Source of the DNA: an uncultured Treponema sp.
GTDB taxonomy: Bacteria; Spirochaetota; Spirochaetia; Treponematales; Treponemataceae
Direction: 5' to 3'
DNA: 64,000 nt
Assembly (NCBI GenBank): GCA_937902125.1
Contig: CALDIB010000030.1
Coordinates: 49,604-113,603, forward strand
Shown here: positions 8,591-15,820 of the stretch, in pieces
Position numbering within the stretch: the stretch's first letter is position 1
Layout: the number at the start of each line of letters is the position of its first letter
The notes under the pieces: generated by a model
Database searches by the model: none
Seen by the model: only the letters and a program-made list of their open reading frames with translations
What the model was told of the DNA's origin: nothing
Position numbers and translations under genes: made by a program

Positions 8591-8932
8591 ATGCAAATAA
8601 CTGTTTTAAAGTCAAAGATTCACCGCGCCACAGTGACCGACGCCAACTTGGAATATGTTGGCTCAATCACCATTGACAAGGCACTTTTAAAAAAGGCGGG
8701 AATGCATCCTTGGGAAAAAGTTGACGTTCTTAACGTGAACAACGGCGAGCGCCTTTCAACTTACATCATGCCGGGAAAAAAAGGCGAAATCTGTCTTAAC
8801 GGCGCGGCCGCCCGCAAAGCCGCCGCGGGCGACAAAGTGATTATAGTGACATACACCCAAATAGAAGAAAAGGACGCCGACAATTGGAAGCCCAACATTG
8901 TCATTGTGGACGAAAAGAACCGCGCGAACTAA
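8591..8932 (+). CDS. panD: Aspartate 1-decarboxylase (PanD)
   Basis: 113 residues from the ATG at 8591, preceded by AAGGAG. The proenzyme cleaves itself to create a pyruvoyl group and makes beta-alanine, the second PanC substrate. The self-cleavage Gly-Ser is in [10 protein letters not shown] (Gly24-Ser25), in the standard place. Lys9 in the [10 protein letters not shown] segment and the tyrosine in STYIMPG are present, as is the GAAAR motif. Length and order are normal. It completes the pantothenate set. Confidence 0.96.
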   Translation: MQITVLKSKIHRATVTDANLEYVGSITIDKALLKKAGMHPWEKVDVLNVNNGERLSTYIMPGKKGEICLNGAAARKAAAGDKVIIVTYTQIEEKDADNWKPNIVIVDEKNRAN

Positions 8933-9017
8933 GGGAAACTTGGACGTTCCCGCAGGCAAAAGCGGGCGGCCGGTTTTGTTTGACGGCCTTTGCGGCCTTT
9001 CCGACAATTCCTTGTCC

Positions 9018-9046
9018 TTGCAAAAGGCGAAGCAAATCGCTATAAT
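9018..9046 (+). promoter_or_regulatory. Strong promoter of gatB, apparently leaderless
   Basis: TTGCAA (9018-9023), 17 bases, then consensus TATAAT (9041-9046). The ATG is at 9053, six bases after the -10 element, with an in-frame TGA at 9047-9049, so an upstream start is excluded. Confidence 0.7.
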
Positions 9047-9052
9047 TGAATT

Positions 9053-10591
9053 ATGGCCATTGAAAAAACTGAAATCGTAATCGGCTGCGAAATTCACACG
9101 CAGCTTTTGACAAAAACCAAAGCCTTTTGCGCTTGCGAAAATCGTTACGGCGGAATGCCCGACACCCGCGTTTGCCCTGTTTGCTTGGGACTTCCCGGAG
9201 CCATGCCCAGGGTAAGCAAGGGCTATGTGGAACTGGGAGCCGTTGCGGGCCAAGCCCTTAACTGCTCCATCGCCCGTTTCACAAAATTTGACAGAAAGCA
9301 TTATTTTTATCCCGACCTTGCCAAAGGCTACCAGATAACTCAATACGACATGCCCCTTTGCGTTGACGGCTATGTTGACCTTCCTTTTTTTCATTATCCA
9401 AAAGAGGAGCGGCCTGGCGGCGAAAAATTCAGGCCCAACAACTTTAAGGGCGAGCCCTGCGTGAGCGCCGACAAAAAATACCGCCGCGTGCGCATCGAGC
9501 GCATTCACCTTGAGGAGGACGTAGGAAAGTCCTTGCACATGGAAGGAAAGCATTCCTACATCGACTACAACCGTTCGGGAACTCCTCTTATAGAAATCGT
9601 CACCAAGCCGGACATGACAAGCCCCGACGAGGCCGTGCTTTTCATGCAAACCGTGCAGGAAATTTTGCGCTATGTTCAAGTTACAAAAGGAAACCTTGAA
9701 GAGGGCAACATGAGATGCGACGCCAACATCAACTTGAACGTTTGGGAAGACGGAAAGCTTTACCACACGCCCATTTCAGAAATAAAGAACCTCAACTCCT
9801 TTAAGGCCATCAGGGAGGCTTGCGCATACGAAGCCGCCCGCCAACTGGAAGAGTTCAAGACCGACAGGCAGGAATTCAACCCCGGCTTTAAGGTGACGAT
9901 GGGCTGGGACGAAGCGGCCGGAAAGACTGTCGTTCAGCGAACAAAAAATTCTTTTGTGGACTACCGCTTTGTGGTGGAGCCTGACATCAAGCCCTTTAGC
10001 GTAAGCGAGGAATTGGTGGCGCGCGCCGCCTCCAGAGTGGGCGAATTGCCGGAAGCCAAACGAAACCGCTTTAAAGAAGAATTTGGCCTAAGCGACTTTG
10101 ACGCGGAAACCCTAACTTCAACAAGGGAGCTTAGCCTTTGGTTTGAGGAGGCGGCCAAAAATTCCAAGAGCGCCAAAAGAACGGCCAACCTTATTTTGTC
10201 GGAACTGCTTGCCGTCCTCAACGAAAAGAACATGACAATTTCGGAAGTGGCCTTGTCTCCGGCGCACATCGCGGAACTTTCCAACGCTTTGGAAGAAAAC
10301 AAAATCACTTCAAAGCAGGGAAAGGAAGTTTTTGCCAAAATGCTTTCCACAAACAAAATGCCTTCCGTCATCATCAAGGAAGAGGGCATGGAGCAGGTTA
10401 GCGACGCCGGACTTATCGAAGGCTTGGTTGAAAAGGTCTTGGCGGAAAATCCCAAAGCAATCCAAGACTTTAAGGCCGGAAAGACCAACGTTGTGGGCTG
10501 GCTTATGGGCCAAGTTATGAAATTGTCCCAAGGAAAGGCAAACCCCAAGCAGGCCACGGAACTTTTGAACAAAAAGCTTTCTGCGATGTAG
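9053..10591 (+). CDS. gatB: Asp-tRNA(Asn)/Glu-tRNA(Gln) amidotransferase subunit B (GatB)
   Basis: 512 residues. GatB phosphorylates and amidates mischarged Glu-tRNA(Gln) or Asp-tRNA(Asn) within GatCAB. The signature TEIVIGCEIHTQL opens the protein; TRVCPVCLGLPGAMP, RKHYFYPDLAKGYQITQYD, IHLEEDVGKSLH and DYNRSGTPLIEIVT follow. The C-terminal YqeY-like tail domain is present to about residue 510. A CxC/CxxC set (CACEN, CPVC) near residues 27-47 may bind zinc. Partner genes gatA and gatC are not in the window. There is no Shine-Dalgarno sequence; the promoter position suggests a leaderless mRNA. Confidence 0.96.
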   Translation: MAIEKTEIVIGCEIHTQLLTKTKAFCACENRYGGMPDTRVCPVCLGLPGAMPRVSKGYVELGAVAGQALNCSIARFTKFDRKHYFYPDLAKGYQITQYDMPLCVDGYVDLPFFHYPKEERPGGEKFRPNNFKGEPCVSADKKYRRVRIERIHLEEDVGKSLHMEGKHSYIDYNRSGTPLIEIVTKPDMTSPDEAVLFMQTVQEILRYVQVTKGNLEEGNMRCDANINLNVWEDGKLYHTPISEIKNLNSFKAIREACAYEAARQLEEFKTDRQEFNPGFKVTMGWDEAAGKTVVQRTKNSFVDYRFVVEPDIKPFSVSEELVARAASRVGELPEAKRNRFKEEFGLSDFDAETLTSTRELSLWFEEAAKNSKSAKRTANLILSELLAVLNEKNMTISEVALSPAHIAELSNALEENKITSKQGKEVFAKMLSTNKMPSVIIKEEGMEQVSDAGLIEGLVEKVLAENPKAIQDFKAGKTNVVGWLMGQVMKLSQGKANPKQATELLNKKLSAM

Positions 10592-10620
10592 AAAGCGCTT
10601 GTTCAGTAAATAATTAGGCA

Positions 10621-10647
10621 AAATAAAAGCCCGCGCAAAGCGCGGGC
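10621..10647 (-). terminator. Terminator downstream of the 10761-11150 gene
   Basis: GCCCGCGC (10629-10636) and GCGCGGGC (10640-10647) form a perfect 8-bp stem with a three-base loop. On the minus strand TTTTATTT follows. On the plus strand no T-tract follows, so it mainly serves minus-strand transcription. Confidence 0.7.
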
Positions 10648-10760
10648 GCTATGCGCTAGCCCGCGTCTAAAAGATGTCGGGCTGAGCGTAATTTCCGCCG
10701 CATTGCGCGAAGGCGCGGTGTCGGCGGTTTGAAAATTGATGCGCCGCTTTAGTCGGCGTA

Positions 10761-11150
10761 TCAGTCGTTGAGCGACCACAAGGCTCCCAAGATGATTACA
10801 TGGCTTGCGAAGTTGTAAAGCCAGGGAAGGAAGGGAGAGAAGTCGCCCTTTACTATGTCGCCGACAACAATCGCGACGGCCCAAACAATCATGATGATGA
10901 GGCCCAAGATGTTGTCGAACTTTCCGAAGATGTCCTTTGTGAAACATTCGATGATGAGCAAAACGCCGGCAATCAATTCGATTACGCCGAAAATCACTCC
11001 GAATGTCTTTCCAAGCCAGCCGGCCAAGGCTTTGGCTCCAAAGTCTCCGCCGCCCTGCAAGGCCCAAATTCCGCCCACGATGAGCATGGCTCCCAAGGCC
11101 AACTGAAGAACCAATCTTCCGATTGATTTAGCTTTCGCTGAATTTCCCAT
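10761..11150 (-). CDS. Small integral membrane protein, unknown function
   Basis: 129 residues from the ATG at 11150, chosen because GAGGGAG lies just upstream. Three or four hydrophobic helices fill the protein: LVLQLALGAMLIVGGIWAL, GVIFGVIELIAGVLLII, ILGLIIMIVWAVAIVVG and a C-terminal one. Glycine-rich helix faces and lack of charged pore residues give no enzymatic clue. It has its own promoter and terminator and lies at the end of the ordinary chromosomal genes, just before the accessory region. Confidence 0.75.
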   Translation of the reverse strand: MGNSAKAKSIGRLVLQLALGAMLIVGGIWALQGGGDFGAKALAGWLGKTFGVIFGVIELIAGVLLIIECFTKDIFGKFDNILGLIIMIVWAVAIVVGDIVKGDFSPFLPWLYNFASHVIILGALWSLND

Positions 11151-11219
11151 AATTTTCTCCCTCTTGTCATAAGACAAGTTTTTTGTGTTTTTTTCCGCGT
11201 TTAGCAGAATATTAGGCCT

Positions 11220-11248
11220 ATTATAGCGCCATTTTTGTTTTTTTGCAA
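11220..11248 (-). promoter_or_regulatory. Promoter of the small membrane protein gene
   Basis: On the minus strand TTGCAA (11243-11248), 17 bases, then TATAAT (11220-11225). Confidence 0.65.
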
Positions 11249-11540
11249 ACTTTTTCCGCTTTGCAAGAATAATTTTTGCCGCTGGGTGTCAAGCGTTTTT
11301 TTAAATTTCGCGATAAATTTTTACATTTTTTTGTTTTTTTTCCATTTTTTTTAAATTAAATCAGTAAAAAACAAAGAAAAAGATAAATAAAAGTGCCTAA
11401 GAGTCTAGTTTATGCTCTAAACTTTGACAATGAAAAAATAGTTCTCCCACACATTTTTGGAGAAAGGTTTTTGAGTCATGAAAACGCGAGGTATTTACCG
11501 TTGCGGAAAACTCGTGTGCGGGAAATCAGCTACGGTGTGT
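11249..11540. other. Chromosome-accessory junction region
   Basis: AT-rich DNA from about 11,230 to 11,400 is followed by sequence that probably forms the left end of the insertion sequence. A plus-strand frame starting GTG at 11393 overlaps the transposase end in antisense and lacks a ribosome-binding site, so it is not called. No tRNA or other familiar attachment gene is seen. Confidence 0.4.
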
Positions 11541-12917
11541 TTAGGCTGACCGTTTTTTTGGCGGCGCGCAGTGGTCAAGTAGCTCTTGGTCGATGTCTAT
11601 GTAGACTTCGCGGAATTTCGGTTTTGCGTTTTTCAGAAATACCCGCTCAATTAAGAGTTGCATTACTTCCGGCATCCTGCCTGTCGTGTCGGTTTCGATG
11701 AGCTTACAACTGTATTTAACGCTTGACTTTTCGGGTGTGACCCAAAGGCCGTCGCGTTCGTTAAGACAGATGTTGATTTTTTTGTCCGGCAAGTCTGGAC
11801 AAAAAAATCTGTATCCCATGAGTTGAAAGACTCCGGCTCTGTCTGTCTTTGCTGGGAAGGTCGCCTTAAGGACAGCGTTCACTTCTTTCATGTCTGCCTT
11901 TACGAATTTTGAGACTTTACTTTTGGGCTTCTTTGCGAAACGCTTGATGTATTTTGGAAGGTAAACTTTCCTCAAGAACTCGTTTGCAGCTTCGATTGTC
12001 TTTATTCCGTGAAACTTGAATTGAATTGGCAAACGTCCTTGGAGAGTTTTCCAAAAGCGTTCAATGCGGCCTTTGGCTTGCGGACTGTATGCTGGAAACA
12101 TGTCTATTCCAAGCCCTTCCATCATTTTTCCGTATTGCGTGAGTCGCTCTTCTGTTTTGGATTTTGTGTTCGACACAAAAAACACAGAGGCTCTGTCGGG
12201 ATACATCTGTTGTGGAAGCCCGTAGTCCTGCGCCATGTGTCTTGTAGCTTCGATGTATACTAAAAGACATTCATGCTTGGTCATGTAGAGTCCTACAGGT
12301 ATTCCTGTAGCGTCGTCAACAAAGCCTTGTATGCAGTATTGGTGTCCGTCGCCGAACCAGTCGTAAGGCGTTCCGTCGGCTTGCACAAGTTCCCCAAAGC
12401 ACTCCTTTGGCGGACGGAACAGGTGTGCCACTTCCTCTTTTTTCGCCCTGTATTTGTTCGGCGTTTTGTAGCCTATGCTGTTGAGCGTTTTCTTTACCCA
12501 ACTTTCTGAACACTTGATTCCATAATTGTCGCAAAGAAGCTCCGTGAAATAAGCGTAGCTAATTCGCTCAAACGGATTCTTGCCGTCAATTATTGTGTTT
12601 TGGAAAATGTCCAAAACTTTTCGCTTACGTTCTAAAAAGAAACTGTCGTCGCGTTTTTTGCCTGTGTTTCCGTGAATGAAACAAGCATCGCCTAGTTTGT
12701 TGTATCTAACAAGATTGTATTGGACGGCTCTTTGCGTCAAATTCATCGTCAGCGCGGCTTCCATTGTCGTCATTTGCTTGGAAAGGCATTGAAGAATTAT
12801 TCGTTTTCGTTCGAGCTGGGCTTCGTTGAGCTTTGCCGTTTCTTTGATTTTTTCTGCCATAATCGCAACCTCCTTGCCTTGCGGAGTGTTTAAATACCGA
12901 AGATCGCGATTTATGTC
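11477..12917 (-). mobile_element. Insertion sequence with a DDE transposase (ISNCY/IS1202-like)
   Basis: One transposase gene fills the unit. Near the left edge CATGAAAACGCGA...GGTATTTA, and near the right edge on the opposite strand CATAAATCGCGA...GGTATTTA, resemble each other as imperfect inverted ends. Exact ends and target duplication could not be fixed by eye. Confidence 0.5.
11541..12860 (-). CDS. Transposase, ISNCY/IS1202-type integrase-core protein
   Basis: 439 residues. An N-terminal helix-turn-helix (MTTMEAALTMNLTQRAVQYNLV) is followed by the G-rich HGNTGKKR linker typical of this group. The RNase H-like core has the three acidic positions in LVQADGTPYDW, MYPDRASVFFV and PQAKGRIERFWKTLQ, that is D, D and E. 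It would excise and integrate the element. The frame is complete, so the copy may be active. It lies at the left border of the accessory region, where it could have deleted or displaced the original end of the conjugative element. Confidence 0.88.
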   Translation of the reverse strand: MAEKIKETAKLNEAQLERKRIILQCLSKQMTTMEAALTMNLTQRAVQYNLVRYNKLGDACFIHGNTGKKRDDSFFLERKRKVLDIFQNTIIDGKNPFERISYAYFTELLCDNYGIKCSESWVKKTLNSIGYKTPNKYRAKKEEVAHLFRPPKECFGELVQADGTPYDWFGDGHQYCIQGFVDDATGIPVGLYMTKHECLLVYIEATRHMAQDYGLPQQMYPDRASVFFVSNTKSKTEERLTQYGKMMEGLGIDMFPAYSPQAKGRIERFWKTLQGRLPIQFKFHGIKTIEAANEFLRKVYLPKYIKRFAKKPKSKVSKFVKADMKEVNAVLKATFPAKTDRAGVFQLMGYRFFCPDLPDKKINICLNERDGLWVTPEKSSVKYSCKLIETDTTGRMPEVMQLLIERVFLKNAKPKFREVYIDIDQELLDHCAPPKKRSA

Positions 12918-12922
12918 AATAC

Positions 12923-12949
12923 AAAACGGCGGCCAATATCTGACCGCCG
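12923..12949 (-). terminator. Terminator of the small-gene operon
   Basis: On the minus strand CGGCGGTC and GGCCGCCG form an 8-bp stem with one G-U pair, followed by TTTTGT. It lies right after the gene ending at 12959. Confidence 0.65.
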
Positions 12950-12958
12950 CTCTTTTGG

Positions 12959-13309
12959 TTAAAAGCTTTTTACCATCTCTTCAAAAACGCTTTCGTCAAG
13001 TTCGCCAGATTCCAAGCGCTTGAGACAATTAGTGGTGAACTCTTCCACGAAAATGCTGTTCACTTTTGCAAGAAGCTCGTCTGGCGGGTCTTTGTCATAA
13101 CTTTCAGCGTAAGGCTTTAGAAGCTCGCCGCACTTTTTGGGATATTCAAATCCAAGTTTCTTGCAAATTTCCGCGTCGCCGCCTTTGTCGAAGCTGGCGA
13201 ATTTACATTCGGTCACAACCGTTTGCCTAAACCATTCGTTCGGAGCGAAGTCGTGGTCTTTTTGTCTGTTAAAAGCCGCGTTTCCTTTCCAAAATCTTAT
13301 TCCATACAT
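12959..13309 (-). CDS. Hypothetical protein
   Basis: 116 residues, unrecognised. It contains WKGNAAFNRQKDHDFAPNEWFRQTVVTECKFASFDKGGDAEICKKL in its first half and an acidic helical second half (ESGELDESVFEEMVKSF). Only three cysteines are present and there is no membrane segment. It is the last gene of a tightly packed minus-strand series and overlaps the 13297-13437 gene by 13 bases, so translation is probably coupled. Confidence 0.65.
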   Translation of the reverse strand: MYGIRFWKGNAAFNRQKDHDFAPNEWFRQTVVTECKFASFDKGGDAEICKKLGFEYPKKCGELLKPYAESYDKDPPDELLAKVNSIFVEEFTTNCLKRLESGELDESVFEEMVKSF

Positions 13310-13437
13310 CTTTCGTTATGCGCTCCTCTCATTTCCGTTTCAAAAACTGTATAGCCGCTCCAAACGGCGAGCAATGCGATGGCCGCCATAAATCCAAGGA
13401 CGACGTAAAACACAACGTCAAGCCATTTCTTTTTCAT
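13297..13437 (-). CDS. Very small single-span membrane protein
   Basis: 46 residues from the ATG at 13437 (MKKKWLDVVFYVVLGF), with AAGGA upstream; the longer frame would run through the neighbouring gene. A single hydrophobic stretch, VVFYVVLGFMAAIALLAVW, is followed by a short polar tail. The ATG overlaps the stop of the upstream gene (ATGA). Function unknown. Confidence 0.6.
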   Translation of the reverse strand: MKKKWLDVVFYVVLGFMAAIALLAVWSGYTVFETEMRGAHNERCME

Positions 13438-13745
13438 TTTGGCTTCCTTGCGGTTGCCGCTTGTCGCTTTGCTTTTTCCAAGTATTTTTTGTATCGCGTT
13501 ATGTCCGCTTTTTTGCAAACATGCGGCGCAAGCGTGGCGTAGTCGAACAAAATGTTTTTACCGGATTTCTTGGACATGAAAACGCCCTTGCCGCAGATTT
13601 TGCAAGGCTTTATGCCGCTCTCCGGCTGTTTGTCGTCCTTTTGGCAAAAATGCGGCTCGCCTGTAAGCAAGTTGCAAGGCACCCACTTTTCATTTTTTGT
13701 TCTTTTGTATGCGATTTCCGTTCCGCAATATCTGCAGTAACTCAT
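13434..13745 (-). CDS. Small zinc-ribbon-like protein
   Basis: 103 residues with two cysteine pairs of the CxxC kind: MSYCRYCGTEIAY at the N-terminus and PCKICGKGVFM near residue 48, each followed later by a His or Cys (EPHFCQKD, APHVCKKAD). The layout suggests two small metal-binding ribbons. GGGGAGG precedes the ATG, which overlaps the upstream stop (TAATG). Possibly a DNA- or RNA-binding accessory protein of the mobile element; the role is not established. Confidence 0.7.
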   Translation of the reverse strand: MSYCRYCGTEIAYKRTKNEKWVPCNLLTGEPHFCQKDDKQPESGIKPCKICGKGVFMSKKSGKNILFDYATLAPHVCKKADITRYKKYLEKAKRQAATARKPK

Positions 13746-13933
13746 TACGTTGCCTCCCCGAACAATTCCGGCTGGACTGGCCGCTTTGACTGTTTGCGGG
13801 CCGCCAGAGCGTCGTCAACTTTCTTTTCAAGTTCTTTGCAAAGCTTTAAATCGTATTTAAGCTTGGTCTTAAAATACCGCTTTTGCGCCTCTCTCATGTA
13901 AGAAACCATGTTCGCGAATTCGCCAATTGTCAT
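13745..13933 (-). CDS. Small helical protein, unknown function
   Basis: 62 residues, mostly charged helix (YFKTKLKYDLKLCKELEKKVDDALAARKQ) ending in PELFGEAT. AAAGGAGG stands seven bases before the ATG and its stop overlaps the next start, so it is very likely translated. No family recognised. Confidence 0.6.
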   Translation of the reverse strand: MTIGEFANMVSYMREAQKRYFKTKLKYDLKLCKELEKKVDDALAARKQSKRPVQPELFGEAT

Positions 13934-13946
13934 TGTCGCGCCTCCT

Positions 13947-14264
13947 TTATAAAAAATGAATCGCGTAAACCGAATGATTTATATTTAAATCTGTTTTAAA
14001 TCCGTCAACAACTTCAATTTTTGTAATAAATTCATAAAATCTAGTGTCCGGTTTGTATCCAGTCTGCAAACCACATTTGAATGGCGTTTTTAGTTGGTTG
14101 CAGTTTCCTATCGTGTTTCCAAAATCCTTTGAAGGAATTAAACCTAAGTTGTAAAAACGATTTGTCCAATAAGACTTAACCACGCGATAGTCAATTCTCT
14201 TTTCCTTTTTTTTAATTTTATAAGCCCAATAGCATGTTAAAGGTAATATTAGGTTTTCTGGCAT
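13947..14264 (-). CDS. ASCH-like domain protein
   Basis: 105 residues from the ATG at 14264 (MPENLILPLTCYWAYKIKK), with AAGGAAAAG upstream. The segment LILPLTCYWAYKIKKKEKRIDYRVVKSYWTNRF resembles the ASCH pattern in phage proteins (a hydrophobic strand, then W/Y..I..G.K..EYR..K.YW..R). ASCH domains are RNA-binding folds, some with nuclease activity. Identification is by pattern alone. Its start overlaps the preceding gene's stop (TAATG). Confidence 0.6.
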   Translation of the reverse strand: MPENLILPLTCYWAYKIKKKEKRIDYRVVKSYWTNRFYNLGLIPSKDFGNTIGNCNQLKTPFKCGLQTGYKPDTRFYEFITKIEVVDGFKTDLNINHSVYAIHFL

Positions 14265-14422
14265 TACTTTTCCTTCCTTTCCTTTAATTGTTCGCAAGCC
14301 TTTTCGCGCGGGTTTTTCAAATAAAATCCCGGCTCAAACGGCTTCGAAAGTTTTCTCAACGAGCAAACGCAGTTGCCGTTTCCGCCTTGGTTCAAAAAAA
14401 CGCAGTCTTTGCAAGTTTTCAT
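14264..14422 (-). CDS. Cysteine-rich 52-residue protein
   Basis: Short minus-strand gene with ATG at 14422 and AAGGAG about eight bases upstream. The protein starts MKTCKDCVFLNQGG and contains NCVCSLRKL and, near the end, KACEQLKERKEK. Five cysteines in a CxxC-CxC-C layout suggest a small metal-binding or iron-sulphur knuckle. It ends with TAATG shared with the next gene, strong evidence of real coding and coupled translation. Confidence 0.6.
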   Translation of the reverse strand: MKTCKDCVFLNQGGNGNCVCSLRKLSKPFEPGFYLKNPREKACEQLKERKEK

Positions 14423-14530
14423 AATTGACTCTCCTTGTCAAAAAGTGTGGAGGATTTTTTTGGGACGCTGGGAATGTCCGCCGAAACCAGCAATTTGACG
14501 TTAATTTAATCAGCAGATAACCTTCGTCGG

Positions 14531-14740
14531 TTAATCGTCGTCCCTCTCCTGCGACTCCGTTTTTAAGGCTTTAGACTCAACGGAAGCGAAACCTGTGAGT
14601 AGACCCAATGGCGGCTCAAGCATGTCGTGCCATGCTAAAACCTTGCAACAACGCCCAAGCAAAAAATCGTCAGCGCTATACCATTCAGCTCCATTGTAGT
14701 AACCCGCGAACACTTGATTTTGGTCAGTAGCTAAAATCAC
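14531..14740 (-). pseudogene. DUF551-like fragment without a convincing start
   Basis: The frame from a GTG at 14740 gives 69 residues including VFAGYYNGAEWYSADDFLL and VLAWHDMLEPPLG, which resembles phage DUF551-type proteins. The family-like sequence continues upstream in the same frame (TWHLTCNGDLPKDSNEV) back to a TAA near 14793, but that part has no ATG, GTG or TTG and no ribosome-binding site. It overlaps the end of the upstream gene in another frame. It may have lost its start, or be reached by frameshifting. Confidence 0.45.
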
Positions 14741-14753
14741 TTCGTTTGAATCT

Positions 14754-15056
14754 TTAGGTAAATCGCCGTTGCAGGTTAAATGCCAGGTGGCGTTTTAAGA
14801 GAGAGCGTATTTGAAAGTTCAAAGTGTCCTCGTTCAACTTTGGAAAGGGTATAAAAAATATTCCCATCGGCGTTCTGTCCTCGATTTTTGCAATAATTGC
14901 TTCAATCTCGTTATACGCAATCACGTTATGGTAATATTGCTGTTTGGCAATTTTGTTGGATTTGTCGCCGATATACGACTTCGCGTATTCCTTCGCAAGT
15001 TGAAGATTGACTGTTTTTCTTTCTGTCAATAAGTTAATAATTTCCAATGCCGTCAT
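14754..15056 (-). CDS. Hypothetical protein
   Basis: 100 residues, unrecognised, starting MTALEIINLLTERKTVNLQLAKEY, with AGAGGA upstream. The first 60 residues look helical, followed by a hydrophobic strand PMGIFFIPFPK and a basic tail. Its 3' end overlaps a DUF551-like coding stretch in a different frame, so its own C-terminus may be altered. Confidence 0.5.
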   Translation of the reverse strand: MTALEIINLLTERKTVNLQLAKEYAKSYIGDKSNKIAKQQYYHNVIAYNEIEAIIAKIEDRTPMGIFFIPFPKLNEDTLNFQIRSLLKRHLAFNLQRRFT

Positions 15057-15072
15057 TTATTCTTTTCCTCTT

Positions 15073-15807
15073 TTATCTTTCAACCTCATTTGATTTTTGT
15101 TTGTTTTTATGTTGCAGTTTGTCGCGAAGTTTTTTATTTTCTTCGACGATTGAACGTATTTTTTCAGCAAGGGAATCAATTATTTTAACAGCGTTCTTAA
15201 AACCTTCAAGAATTCCATTTTTGCAAACACGTTCTTTTCCGTTTACGGTTATTCGAACAGGACGAGTTAAAATTTCGCTTGACATTTCTGAAATTTGTGG
15301 TATATTTGTATTATCTGCGGGTTCGGTGCTTGCACTGGACGTGCTTCTTTGTTGGAGCTGCTCGAAATGAGCGGCTCTAACTTTTTCCATATCAATAAGC
15401 TGGAATGTTCCTGTATTTTCGTGAAAAAACAATGCGATTCCGTTGTTTGTTCGTCTTGTTTTTTCAAATCCCATGTTTTGTGTTACATACTTTTCTGAAA
15501 AATTATGCAGTAATATTATAACTCCTTTAGTATGAGATTTTCTCATTGCATCCTTATAATCAGAGCCGATGCGGTGTGGGGATACGCCATTTGCCGTGAA
15601 ATAGTCTATGAACCCCAAATCCGAAATGTTCAAGATTTCAAACGCGCGGAAAACTATTTTTGAGCTTTTCAATGCAAGCGAGACCATTAAAGCGTCCACG
15701 CAGCTTTCAGCCACAATAAAAAAAAGAGTCCAGGCGATTGAAAGAAACCATCCTTTTATTTTCCCGTATTTTGATTTAAACTCATCGATATTTTCAACAA
15801 TAATCAC
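15073..15807 (-). CDS. Protein of unknown function with a VNG..RVCKNG C-terminal module
   Basis: 244 residues from a GTG at 15807, chosen because AAGGAGG lies seven bases upstream; longer frames run into the topoisomerase gene. Residues 1-140 are unrecognised, with a hydrophobic stretch at 20-45 (WFLSIAWTLFFIVAESC) and a FHENTGTFQLIDMEKV segment. A Ser/Thr-rich linker (155-180) leads to RITVNGKERVCKNGILEGFK (residues 185-204) and a Lys/Glu-rich coiled coil to the end. The same module ends the protein at 48702-49514, whose N-terminus is different. Base composition is more AT-rich than the topoisomerase gene beside it. Confidence 0.65.
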   Translation of the reverse strand: MIIVENIDEFKSKYGKIKGWFLSIAWTLFFIVAESCVDALMVSLALKSSKIVFRAFEILNISDLGFIDYFTANGVSPHRIGSDYKDAMRKSHTKGVIILLHNFSEKYVTQNMGFEKTRRTNNGIALFFHENTGTFQLIDMEKVRAAHFEQLQQRSTSSASTEPADNTNIPQISEMSSEILTRPVRITVNGKERVCKNGILEGFKNAVKIIDSLAEKIRSIVEENKKLRDKLQHKNKQKSNEVER

Positions 15808-15820
15808 GATTCTCGCCTCC

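Noticed and set aside
8970..8994. GGCCG/CGGCC hairpin after panD as a terminator
   Set aside because: The stem is five base pairs and the T-tract is interrupted by GCGG, too weak to call.
10592..11400. Search for a tRNA or att duplication at the chromosome-element border
   Set aside because: No tRNA cloverleaf or direct repeat could be recognised, and the other end of the element is not in the window.
11393..11701. Plus-strand frame of 102 codons starting GTG
   Set aside because: It has no ribosome-binding site, overlaps the transposase end in antisense and its later codons mirror the transposase gene.
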